Notes under the pieces: model-generated
Databases searched by the model: none
Told to the model about the DNA's origin: nothing
The model's input: only the letters and a program-made list of their open reading frames with translations
Assembly: GCA_009746045.1 (NCBI GenBank)
Contig: RPFO01001885.1
Span: forward strand, 1 to 64,000
Origin: Mesostigma viride
Lineage: Eukaryota > Streptophyta > Mesostigmatophyceae > Mesostigmatales > Mesostigmataceae
Direction: 5' to 3'
Length of the DNA stretch: 64,000 nucleotides
Program-made: the position numbers and the translations under genes
In this document: positions 31,166 to 40,744 of the stretch, piece after piece
Position numbering within the stretch: the stretch's first letter is position 1
How the letters are laid out: every line of letters begins with the position of its first letter

Positions 31166-34100
31166 CTAAGTAGACACCAGCAGCTTGTCCCGCAGGGTGA
31201 TGAACCGTGCCCTTCCCAGGGCCTTGGTGAAGATGTCAGCCAGGTTGTCCTTGCCAGGGCAGTGACGCATGCAGATGGAGCCCCCCTCCACCTGCTCACG
31301 GATGAAGTGGTAGCGCACGTCGATGTGCTTGGTGCGCTTGGGGTGCACAGGATCCTTGGCCAGGGCCACCGCGCCAGTGTTGTCGCACAGCACGGTCGTG
31401 GGCCCCTCCACCGGTGCACCCAGGTCTCCCAGCAGGCGCCTGAGTGGCAGCACCAGCTGGGTGACGCTGCTCGCAGCAATGTACTCTGCCTCGCAGGAAG
31501 ACAGAGCAACAATGGGTTGCTTGCGGCTGCACCACTCCACGGGCGCACCCCGGAACAGGACCAGGTTGCCCGTCACAGAGCGTCTGGACTCTGGGCAGTT
31601 AGCCCAGTCAGCGTCAGTCCAGGCCTCCAGCCCCCCTTCCTGACCATACCGCAGACCCTTGTCCCTCGTGGTGTAGAGGTACCGGATCAGGCGGTCGGCA
31701 GCCTCCATGTGGGCTGCCGTGGGTGCCTGCATGTGCTGAGCCAGTTGGTTGACAGCAAAAGCAATGTCTGGACGTGTCCACAGCGCGACATACAGCACGG
31801 CACCGGTTTTGGACTGATACAGCTGGGTGTCCGGGGCATTGAGCTGCATTCCCCCCTCGCGTTGGGGACTAACACGGGACACACTGACCGGGGTGCGTAC
31901 AGGGAAGGAGGGAGAAAGCCCAAAGCGGGCAGCCAGGGCCTCAATATACACAGTTTGGTGCAAGGAAAGAGACCGGGAAACAGGGTCGACATGGAGAGAA
32001 ACACCGAGGAAAAAAGAAGGGTCATCGGACTCGGTGATCTGAAACTTGCTGGCCAAACGATGAGACCACGAGGCCAGCCAGGAAGAGGAAGGACTGCCTG
32101 CAATAATGTCGTCGACATGGACAAACACAAACGTACGAGACGTGGGATACACGTACAGGCAGGAATCCGTTGGGCTTTGTACAGCACCATCGGAGAGAAG
32201 ATAGGCACTAAATGTTTTGTGCCAGTTACGTGGTGCCTGCTTGATGCCATAGAGGCTGCGTTGCAGCTTCCACACCAGCACATCACCAGCGGCATCACGC
32301 TGCTCAAAGCCAGCAGGAGGACGCACATAGACGTCCTCAGAAAGTGGGGCGTACAAAAACGCAGTGCGAACATCAAGTTGCTTCAGCACATACCCAGACG
32401 AGACACCAAAAGCTAGTGCCAAACGAATGGTGGAGGAACGAACAGTAGGGCTAAAGACCTCAGTGAAATCTATGCCTTCCCGCTGAGCAAAGCCCTTCAC
32501 AACAAAACGGGCCTTGAAACGGCCATCGCTTTTGACAGCAAACACCCACCGAGATGGAAGGACCTTGGCAGTGCGAGGAAGAGACTTGGAAGAAACGAGT
32601 GAATATACTGCATGTTCGCGAATGCTAGAAAGCTCACTATCCATCGCAGCACGCCACTCAGGGCTAGCATGGGCCTCAGCAAAAGAGGAGGGGATGGACG
32701 TGGAACCTGAGCTAGTGTGGAGTGAGAAAGTATCAAACAGATCACGCACACTCATGTAGTCAGGGTAAAAACGAGCCCATTTAGGGGAAACACGATCAAG
32801 AGGGGTTGTGGGTAACACCTGAGCGAGGGGATCATGTGCAACGCCGTCGGACACCAGTGCAGCAGTGGCCATAGCGGCAGCCGGTTGCTTGCCGCGGAGG
32901 GCCTGCACTAATTTGTGTAGCTGGGACGAAGAAGGAGATTCAGCAGCAGGTGTGTCTGCCGTCGACACGTGTCCAGGTGGTGTAGAGGTAGAAGCCGACG
33001 ACGCCTCCAGCGCAGGACTTGGTGCGAAAACAGGTGCAGACTCAGACTCAGCGGGTTTGGGCTCAGGACTTGGCGCTGGCGCCTCCTCCAGTGGCGAGCC
33101 CCCCTCACCACTGGCATCCCCCGACAAAGCCTCCAGTGGCGAGCCCCCCTCACCACTGGCATCCCCCAAAGCAGTGCCCCCACTGCTGGCAGCGCCCACA
33201 GCAGCGTCCTCACTGCTGGCAGCGGCGCGCCGCGCCATGGCTCTAGTCACAGGACCAGAGGGCGGTAGGGCCAGAGTAGTATCAGGCCCAGGGACAGAAT
33301 TCTCAGTGACCGGTGGCAGCAGAAGCTCGGAAGCCTCCTCCCCCTCCACCAGTGCCGGCAGCAGCTGAGGTGATGGCAGGGCGTCGTTGCGCCAGGCCTC
33401 ATTGAAGGCCACGTGGCGACGTTGCACCAAAGTGCGAGTGGCGGAGTCCAGGATCAGATATGCCGGCGAGTCGGGAGCATAACCGACAAAAATGCCAGGC
33501 ATGGCCTTGGCCTCCAGCTTGCCACGATGCCCTTCCACACGATGCCAGGCTGGGCAGCCGAAAATGCGCATGTGCGACAGATCAGCGTGATGACCTGTCA
33601 GCAAAAAGTGTGGCGTGGCATCACCAGGATTCGAGGAGCACGGCAGGCGGTTCAGATATAAATAGCACACTGGAGTGCCAATGCCCAGTATGCCTTCCCC
33701 AGGCCGGCGTGTGTCAACATCGCTAGAGTCATGCCCATTGCCAGGCCCCAGAGCCGCTCCGCTACGCCGTTCTGCTCAGGGCAGTAAGGCGCGGAGAACT
33801 CCTGGTGGACGCGGTGTTCAGCACACACCGCCCGCCAGGCTTGACCGGTGAAGACCGCGTCATTGTCGGTGCGCAGCACGACAGAGCCGGCGTAGAAGGG
33901 GCGAATATCGCGGACGAGCAGCTCTGCAAACCGCCCCACCGCCTCGTCCTTGGTCTTGAGCGCAAACCCCCATCGCCACCGAGTGGCATCGTCAGTGATG
34001 CCCAAGAAGTAGCGGGCTCCCCCCAGCGACTCGACGCTCATCGGGCCCAGCAGGTCGCCATGAAGCTTGGCGCGCGGCACAGTGGATCGCCGCTGCCCTG

Positions 34101-34830
34101 GCGGAAATGGCTGGCGCTTGATGAAGCCAGCCGGGCAGGATGGGCAGCCAGGAGCAGTTGGACTCCTCGTCGTCAAGTTGGATGCAGGGATGGCAACCAG
34201 CTTCTTGATGCGGTCGGCACCAGCATGGCCCAAACGCCAGTGCAGCAGCAGGTTAACCGGCCGCTCCACCGTCACAGCAGCCATCGCTGGCGCTGTCTTC
34301 GCCGCAGGTAACACGTAGATGTTGTTCTGCATGGCGATCTTGTGATGCTTGTTATCCAGCACCACTGTCTCTTTGTGGAAATCCACCTTGTGACCTGCCT
34401 TTGCGAGTTGCGCGACTGAAAGGAGTCGTGCATTCAGGCCAGGTACAAGCAGCGCTCCTTGCAAGCGCACGCTGTGGCCAGGAAGCTCCACAGCGATGGT
34501 GCCCTGGCCGGTAGCGTGCAGCTGTCCGCCGGAGCCAGCGATTGCCCTGCTGTGGGGGGTCAGAGACACAAAGTCAGAACGGCACGGGGACATGTGGCTG
34601 CTCGCAGCCGAGTCCAGCACCCAGGTGAGGTTGTCGCACGTATACTGCGTGAGAGCAGCAGCCTCCAGCGGCGTCGACGGCGACTCCTCGGCGATGGTGA
34701 CCATGCAGAAGCCAGGCGGCAGTTCAGCCGCCTCCTGAGTTGCGTTGGCAGCGGATCCAGCAGGTGCGTTGCGTCCCTTGTTCTGGTTCCCTCGGTTGCC
34801 GCCCTTGCCCCCCTGTGCTGGTTGGGGTAC
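31166..34830 (-). CDS. Nested Copia pol (PR-IN-RT-RH), frameshifted
   Basis: Two blocks overlap. The first (34704-33652, frame continuous with the end of gag) has protease LDSAASSHM, integrase HHCC (HWRLGHAG ... CPSCPAG) and core D/D/E in KLHGDLLGP, LRTDNDAVF and PEQNGVAER. The second (33670-31166) carries the end of IN, a Ser/Pro/Glu-rich linker with a doubled GDASGEGGSPLE unit, RT (KQLDVRTAFLYAPL, FVHVDDIIAG) and RNase H (TDADWA, SSCEAEYIAAS, LCDNTGA, KDNLADIFTK). One missing base near 33,667 separates the blocks. All catalytic residues I looked for are present. Apart from that break it looks functional. Confidence 0.9.
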
Positions 34831-35603
34831 CAGCGTGGGGCCTTCTCAGGATGCTCCTTCCAGCAGTCTTTGTCCTTGTGATTTGACAGGCCACAGTGAC
34901 TGCATTTCTTGGTCCCCCCGTTCCCCTTGCTGTTGGTGTGGTAGGCCTGGCCAGTGCCAGCACTCTCCTTTTTCACCACAGCACGTCCCCCCTTGAGCAG
35001 ATCCTCCGCCTCCATGAGTGCCCTCTTCACCACAGGTAGTGGGTCCTCCTCGTTGAACCGTACAGACACCAGCGCAGGGCGGTACTCGTCTGTCAGTGCT
35101 CCCAGTAGAATGGCAGCAAAATCACGGTCCTGGATGACTCCCCCTGCAGCCTGGTAGTCAGCACGTAGAAGCTCCGCCCTCCTCACAAGCTGTTGCATGG
35201 TCTCGTTAGGAAGCTTCTGTAGGCGGTGCAGCTTGCTCCTCAGCTCAAACCTGTGACTCTTGGTTAGCCTGGTTTGCTCATAGTTCTCCATGAGACACTG
35301 CCATGCTTGGCTACCAGTTTTGTTGGCCACAGTGGCCATTAGGCGTGCAGCTTCACCTGTTAGACAGGTGAGCAAAGCTGCCCACAGGGCCTTATCAGCC
35401 CTGTCATTCTCCTCAGTACCCAGCAGGACAGCATCCAAACTGAAAAGACTGACAACAGCCAAAAACAAATTCTTCCACTCCTCCCACTTGCTGTAATCAT
35501 CACCAGCTGCACCAACAAATTTCTTGCAGCTCTTGGCAACTGTTGAAACAAGAGAGGTGTAGTCAGGCTGTCTGGTAGCAGTTTGGGTGTCTTGATCCTC
35601 CAT
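34560..35603 (-). CDS. Nested Copia gag
   Basis: The start is the ATG at 35603 (MEDQDTQ). The UBN2-like Copia capsid region follows (WKNLFLAVVSLFSLDAVLLG, AWQCLMENYEQT, LRSKLHRLQKLPNETMQQLV), with one zinc knuckle CSHCGLSNHKDKDC near 34,900. A G run near 34,820 (plus-strand CCCCCC) lacks one base: restoring the register would join this frame to the protease at 34,704 as one gag-pol protein, the normal Copia arrangement. After that point this frame is spurious. Confidence 0.85.
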   Translation of the reverse strand: MEDQDTQTATRQPDYTSLVSTVAKSCKKFVGAAGDDYSKWEEWKNLFLAVVSLFSLDAVLLGTEENDRADKALWAALLTCLTGEAARLMATVANKTGSQAWQCLMENYEQTRLTKSHRFELRSKLHRLQKLPNETMQQLVRRAELLRADYQAAGGVIQDRDFAAILLGALTDEYRPALVSVRFNEEDPLPVVKRALMEAEDLLKGGRAVVKKESAGTGQAYHTNSKGNGGTKKCSHCGLSNHKDKDCWKEHPEKAPRWYPNQHRGARAATEGTRTRDATHLLDPLPTQLRRRLNCRLASAWSPSPRSRRRRRWRLLLSRSIRATTSPGCWTRLRAATCPRAVLTLCL

Positions 35604-35680
35604 GGTTGATCTGGGTCTGGGTGTTGTCTCTGGGGTAGTCAGATGAATGTCTCTGCTCCTCAAATGCAGGGTAGGCATCA

Positions 35681-35694
35681 AACCTCCGATACCA
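35681..35694 (-). promoter_or_regulatory. Nested Copia primer binding site
   Basis: On the minus strand TGGTATCGGAGGTT follows the 5' LTR with no gap. It resembles the usual Copia primer site TGGTATCAGAG, complementary to initiator tRNA-Met. Confidence 0.8.
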
Positions 35695-36439
35695 TGTTGA
35701 AAGAACTAATGGGTTTGCCTTCTACAATGCTTGTGATTGGAACCCAAATGTGCCTGTCCTTGCAGGTACAGGCTATGGAGGATGGAAGCAAAGAGACAGA
35801 GACTCAGTTTGAGGCAGAATGATAGTGAGGAGTACCTTTGGCAAGGCTCCTCAGTTGTTTTATTAACTCGAGGAAAAAACACAGGCAGAAAACTGGAATG
35901 ACCTGATTGGCTGGCTAGGAATGTGCCTAGGAATATTCTCATGTAATACTCAGGCCACCAATCAGGTTAGGTCAGTGTACAGGCTACCAATCAGATCTAG
36001 ACAAGAATAAATCTTATCTTGTAACTGCTGTACAGCCTTATCTTGTAACTGATGTACAGTCTTAACTTGTAACTGCTGCACAGTAATCTAACTATTTAAT
36101 AAAAGATCTCTCTGTGTGTGATCTGATGATGATGAAGTAAATCTGGCGTGAACATATCAGCGCCACATCTGACATGCACAGTGTACATGTCAATCAGTCA
36201 ACTGTCCTGTCATAGATTCTCATCTGACATGTCATAGGTCAGCTGACATAGACAGATTTGTCAGCTGCCTATAAGGATCCACTTGGCATAGGTACTAATC
36301 CCTGATTACTAAAACTGGCCACAACTTTCTCATTTGTAGGCCAAATCCATCGGGATAAAAAACAGTGGCTCCTGTACAAGAGCCTCTATCTATCTAGCCA
36401 GGTCAGGTGGGTACAAATACAAGGACCATGTCCTTGACA
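35695..36439 (-). repeat. Nested Copia 5' LTR
   Basis: 745 bp, same length as 30319-31063 and nearly identical to it. It is followed by the CCATG duplication. Confidence 0.93.
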
Positions 36440-36569
36440 CCATGCATCCACAGCCGCCGGGCACACGCCTCCCGATGTGGGGGGGCTCCCGTTTTGCGGC
36501 AGGGCGGTCACTTGTGACAACAAGCAAGGTGGAGTGCGGCTTCAAGGGAAAGCCAGGGCGGGGGTGATT

Positions 36570-36697
36570 GGGCAACGTACTTCATGAAGGGCCTTGAACG
36601 GCGTGCCTCCGGGCATGTCAATTAGTGTCACATGTATGCTTCCACTTATTGTTTTAATGAAGATGCTGGTTTTTGTGGGAGCTACGTGGGACATGAA
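36570..36697 (+). repeat. Split direct repeat B1
   Basis: 128 bp, GGGCAACGTACTTC...GGGACATGAA, same as 37150-37277. It abuts A2 with no gap. A relative (CCCACTTATTGTTTTAATCAA) is at 61444-61567. Confidence 0.87.
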
Positions 36698-36948
36698 TCG
36701 GGGTTCTTTGAACGGAGTTTCTTTTATACGTGAATGCGGGAACAAGAGGCCGCTGGATGAGCGGCTTATAGGTCGCAGTGTTTACTCGTAGCTGTTTGGC
36801 TAGAGCTTTTGTGATTAGTAGATGCAATATAGTGCATGGTTGAAAAATGAATTAAATAAAATGTGCGTTCCGCGCTTGGGTTGATTATACCCGGGCGGAA
36901 CGGGGCGTGAGGTGCAGTGCCCCTGAAAAGAACAACCTACGCATTATT
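36698..36948 (+). repeat. Split direct repeat A2
   Basis: 251 bp, near-identical to A1. A 201-bp spacer (36949-37149) then separates it from B2. Confidence 0.88.
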
Positions 36949-37149
36949 TAATACTAGCCGTGCAGATTCGGGATATTCTACCCCCGGTCTGTACGGTTAG
37001 CGTCTTACTAGCATCCACTAAACATAAGGGTTTAATGACGTCAGTTAGCTAGGGATAAGGGAGGTTTTGCGACTAAAAGCCGCTCTGGCTGGTTTTGTCG
37101 GCCTCTTTCTTTGCTCCCCACCCACCCACCCTTGTCTTGGTTGCCTCTA

Positions 37150-37277
37150 GGGCAACGTACTTCATGAAGGGCCTTGAACGGCGTGCCTCCGGGCATGTCA
37201 ATTAGTGTCACATGTATGCTTCCACTTATTGTTTTAATGAAGATGCTGGTTTTTGTGGGAGCTACGTGGGACATGAA
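37150..37277 (+). repeat. Split direct repeat B2, 3' end of element
   Basis: 128 bp, same as B1. It ends ACATGAA directly before the resumed Gypsy LTR (GATTAGTTAATC). Confidence 0.87.
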
Positions 37278-37786
37278 GATTAGTTAATCTAGCTATATAA
37301 CACGGCATGTCATGAGGCAAATGACATCCGGATTAGTGCCCCTTGGTCTGAGAGAGTCGTCAACACTCGTTTCATTAATCATCAAACCAAAGAGAGAGAG
37401 TCCATCGTCCACAGACCAATTTCACCTAGCTGCGCTACCAAGCTGGCAAGTTGGTGTGCAGGCGCGCCGACATGCGCGCCGATCTTCCAGATATACTGCC
37501 GTCAAGCCCCAATAGGTTCTGTCTGACGTCTAGGGCCGGTCCGGCCCCTAGAAGATCTCGTACTTCTGGCTAGGCCCAAAATAACTGGTCCGGAACATAC
37601 AAAGTACCAAATAAACACACGCAAGTCCCGAACTTAGGACAAATTCCCAAATAAGTCCCGAACTGAGTCCTATAGTCCGGCGGACTATGAAAGCGAGCTA
37701 TCGAAAGTCCCAGACGAATAACAAATGACTTTCGACTTATTTATTGAAGGCATTGTTACGCCCATACAAAGGTCTGGGCCGTAACA
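37278..37786 (-). repeat. Gypsy 5' LTR, outer piece
   Basis: 509 bp match 18522-19028 of the other LTR with small differences. They end CCGTAACA and are followed by the CATAG target duplication. Confidence 0.93.
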
Positions 37787-37791
37787 CATAG

Positions 37792-39190
37792 GCAGCAACC
37801 ATATCAAAGACAAATCAGAATATCAAAGACAAATCAGCCCCCTTCCATGTATAGTACTTAATTAGCTCAGCCTGCTTCAACACATCTGAATGTAACAAGG
37901 GCAATGAATCCTGGGTTTCCCATTAGGCAGCAACAGCATCTGCGCACTTCACATACCTGGGCTCCCCCCTGGTTTCTTCGTGCCTCCCAGCCCCAGATCA
38001 GAACACGCCATCATTGATAAACGTACATGGTGCATTATAATCTGGCCAAGGAAAGAGGTTGAAATACTTACCAACAGTCCGCTAAAGTGGAGCCCCAGCA
38101 GCGTGTTGTATGGCCTGTTAAATTAAGCTGGATAAGCTCCAGGGTTGCACATCAACACACCTATATGTGCTGACTGTTGAATACAGGACATGTACCTTCT
38201 GTTTGTTGCCTTCAGGCTCAGCTTCCTACGCCATGAATTACACTTGGAAGAATGAACAGGCGCACATCACGCTGTTTGCATGGGGAGGCTGGCCATGGCT
38301 TACGTCTCCCTCTCGAGCAGCGATGCTTGATGAGGCGTCCGGCGTAACATGAACGAGGCGCTATCACGAGCCTCGGGGAAAGAGACAGGCAGAAAATCTG
38401 GAAGGGGAACGGGGCTGGCTTCACCCTACCTTGGATCCGGATGCCGAAAAAGCAGGTTCCACTGTACAGCGTCGACTCAACCAGTGCAATGCGTATTCAT
38501 GCTTCATTTCGCAACGATCGCAGGCGATATTCAGTGATGAGCGCAGGTCTACACTACAGAGCCAGCAAAAAATCAGGCTGGGCTTCGCTCTAGAAGTTGT
38601 TGAAGCGCCCTGCGCAAATGGGATGACAGAAATGAAAGAAACGAGGGAGTGGAATATTTTTACGTGCGTTGCCATGATCAGCCCCGCACGCACCCTCCTG
38701 GCAGTTCCAACTGCTGCGGCAACGAGGCATTTACAATGGCAGTCGTTTTAACAAAAAGTTTTTCGGTAAAAAATTTTTGAATTAGTCATAGAATCGTGCG
38801 AGCGGCTTACCTCGAACTACACTGTCGCCGTTTTCGATAAGTTTCTGGTGTGACTTTTTGGGGGTCCACTGCAAAATGCAGCGGACCTGACCCGACCTCG
38901 CGAAAATGCCCGCCCTTTTTCTGTTTTCCTGAAAAAATGGGCCGATTTCTTTAGGATAAAAAAATATCTACGTGAAGTAGATGAGTTATGAAGGCTCAAA
39001 ATGAATTCGATGTCCGTAATGTGTTCTCAGGATGGTCGCTAGGATTTTCACGGCCGCCATGGGTGCTGCGTGACTTTTTGCCTCGTTGTCACCTTCCCGC
39101 CCACCAGATTTTCGGGATCTCGCGCCAATTTGGTGACGGAGTAAGATGGTCGTTTTTGGCGGGGCTCGGACTTGAGGCACCAGTTTGCAT
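37792..39190. other. Intergenic, no gene seen
   Basis: A short doubled ATCAAAGACAAATCAG occurs near 37,804-37,838. Open frames up to about 106 aa (38431-38751) lack motifs. A tract of T/A runs lies near 38,756-38,780. Probably old repeat sequence. Confidence 0.4.
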
Positions 39191-39198
39191 GGGAGACT

Positions 39199-39335
39199 AT
39201 ATAAAAGGCCTCTCCCGGAGCCTGAGGGGTTTTAGGGGCATACCCAGGACCCGTTCACCATGTGCACAAACCCGCAAGCTCCTAAACTGACTACCCTTGA
39301 GAAGGCGAAGTGGGCTCAGGTCATAGATGACAACT
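39199..39335 (+). promoter_or_regulatory. TATA-box promoter candidate with 25-codon ORF
   Basis: CTATATAAAAGGC at about 39198-39210 is a strong TATA box. An ATG at 39258 opens a 25-codon frame (MCTNPQAPKLTTLEKAKW...) ending TAG near 39335. An AATAAATTATGTA stretch follows at about 39379. Together with the LTR-like DNA just downstream this could be the promoter and R region of a decayed LTR element. Confidence 0.3.
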
Positions 39336-39394
39336 AGCCCCCTGCGGGCCCGACCCTTGGAACGGGCGCAACAATGGAATAAATTATGTATTTT

Positions 39395-39565
39395 GGCTTG
39401 TTGTCATAGTCCGTAGGACTTTGGGACTCATTTCGGGGCTTAATTTGGGAATTGTCCCTTGGTCAGGACTTTTGTATGGAATTATGATAGTTTGTGTGAT
39501 TCGGACTAGTTATTTTGGGCCTAGGTTGATGTATGCGATCTTCTAGGGGCCGGTGCAGTCGCGCC
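39395..39565. repeat. Diverged relative of the Gypsy LTR
   Basis: TAGTTATTTTGGGCCTAG and GATCTTCTAGGGGCCGG, with CGGGGCTTAATTTGGGAATTGTCC upstream, align in order with the reverse complement of the Gypsy LTR (about 18770-18905). Divergence is much higher than between the two Gypsy LTRs, so it is an older related insertion. Confidence 0.6.
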
Positions 39566-39600
39566 GCGCTGCGTACTTTATAGCTGCATGGTTGAGATCT

Positions 39601-39747
39601 AGTTGTACAAGCTAGTGCTTATACTTGCGCAAACCTTTTTGCTAAGGTTAACGCATATTCTTACATCCTGCGCAGGATGTAAGAATATGCGTTAACCTTA
39701 GCAAAAAGGTTTGCGCATAAAAAGTATAAGCACTAGCTTGTACAACT
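39601..39747. mobile_element. Hairpin MITE, copy 2 (complete)
   Basis: The sequence is a head-to-head palindrome, AGTTGTACAAGCTAGTGC at one end and its complement at the other, centred at the TGCGCA near 39669-39674. The only asymmetry is a 5-base deletion (TTTTA) in the left arm. Folded, it is a 70-bp stem with no loop. It carries no ORF. Confidence 0.88.
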
Positions 39748-40697
39748 TAGAACCGGCGCGGCGCGGAAGTCACGGGTTCGAAACCTCGTGGGGCCAGTGC
39801 CGAGTAGGGATTATTTGGGAGGATCCGCCGGGGCACCGGTCGGACCTAATTAATCGCCTAGCGAGGTAGATATCGGACCTTCCCGGGATTAATATCGAAT
39901 CAGTAATTCGATATCGAATTAGTAATTCGATGCGGAAGTAAACCCTAGAAAGGGAGCCGCTTCATAAGTTAAAGCGCAATGTGTAGGGATAGATAGATTC
40001 CAATGCGCGCGGATAGATTCATCATGAGAATGGTTGGAAAGGAGCTTGGTTAAAAATATAGGCTTACAGCACTCGTGCACGTGAGTGCTTAGACACGAGT
40101 TTGCCAAATCAAGGCAACACACGTGAGACGGGCTAGCAAGAGATCTAACCAGTTGGCACTGGCCTATTCTTTATATACTTGTGCACTGTGCTTTGCTAGG
40201 CCTGAGCAGCCTCGTAGGCCTGCTCAGTATTAACACCCCCGTTACAGTATTAACAACCTGTACAGCGTCCAGATCCTATACAGTAGGTCTGCCATACAGG
40301 CACAGTGACCACAGTGTACAGTCCACAATGATTATTGCGTCTGCACCCAATAGTCCAGGACTAAGCCTGCGGTACCAACAGACCACAGGTTAAGGTTCCT
40401 ATTTCCTGCGTACGACGTATGAATCCAATACCGTCGTAGGTTCAGCACCTAATTCCTGTCAGCCCAGGAATTACTGTCGACCCCATATGCCGTCGGCACA
40501 TATTCACGCACGACTTAGAAGAATAGCCGGCTCGCGCTCGCGCGCGACCGGGAAGTCGGAACACCATAACTTTCTTGATACTTGTCGGAATGAACTCGTT
40601 CCGGTGCCGCTGGAATCGCAGAGATATGCCGAATCAGGATCACGCCAATGCGCTTGGCGTTAACTTCATATTCCGCCCCAACGCGCAAAGGTTTTAA
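39748..40697. other. Intergenic; possible old LTR remnants
   Basis: AATTCGATATCGAATTAGTAATTCGAT repeats lie near 39,893-39,932. A TATTAACACCCCCGTTACAG stretch near 40,227 resembles an LTR end followed by a minus-strand polypurine tract. No coding frame is convincing. Confidence 0.35.
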
Positions 40698-40744
40698 GTT
40701 GTACAAGCTAGTGCTTACTTTTTATGCGCAAACCTTTTTGCTAA

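Larger units (their letters stand above)
30314..36444 (-). mobile_element. Canonical Copia element nested in the split-repeat element
   Basis: The element is 30319-36439, flanked by CCATG (30314-30318 and 36440-36444). LTRs are 745 bp (30319-31063 and 35695-36439) and almost identical; I noticed one difference (CCAACGGG/CCATCGGG). It runs on the minus strand with gag then PR-IN-RT-RH, the standard Copia order. The primer site lies directly next to the 5' LTR and the polypurine tract next to the 3' LTR. Confidence 0.94.
29330..37277 (+). mobile_element. Non-autonomous element with split direct repeats (PAT/DIRS-like), nested in Gypsy LTR
   Basis: Two different repeats are arranged A1 (29330-29580) - interior - B1 (36570-36697) directly joined to A2 (36698-36948) - spacer - B2 (37150-37277). 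A1/A2 are 251 bp and B1/B2 are 128 bp. This is the arrangement of PAT, Ngaro and TOC-type tyrosine-recombinase retrotransposons. The intact Gypsy LTR gives the empty site: insertion is exactly between TTATAGCAT and GATTA with no duplication, as expected for recombinase-mediated entry. Once the nested Copia is removed it is only about 1.8 kb. I see no RT or recombinase ORF, so it is probably non-autonomous. Confidence 0.8.
18356..37791 (-). mobile_element. Chromodomain Gypsy (chromovirus) with nested insertions
   Basis: The element occupies 18361-37786 and is flanked by CATAG (18356-18360 and 37787-37791). It reads on the minus strand. The 3' LTR is 18361-19028. The 5' LTR is split into 37786-37278 and 29329-29169 by an inserted element. 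LTR ends are TGTTACG...CGTAACA. Internal order from the 5' LTR: primer site, viroplasmin-like ORF, gag, pol (PR-RT-RH-IN-chromodomain), accessory ORF region and polypurine tract. Without the insertion it is about 11.5 kb, large for a chromovirus. Confidence 0.92.

Noticed and set aside
31262..32416. 384-aa plus-strand frame inside the nested Copia
   Set aside because: It is the antisense shadow of the RT/RNase H coding frame.
36698..37277. A separate 580-bp SINE-like element duplicated in tandem
   Set aside because: Equal lengths of A1/A2 and B1/B2, the direct B1-A2 junction and the precise empty site fit a split-direct-repeat element better, though a tandem dimer is not fully excluded.
39750..39800. 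tRNA gene suggested by GGGTTCGAAACC
   Set aside because: The B-box-like motif is present, but neither T stem nor acceptor stem pairs and no anticodon arm is found; the hairpin MITE lies immediately upstream.
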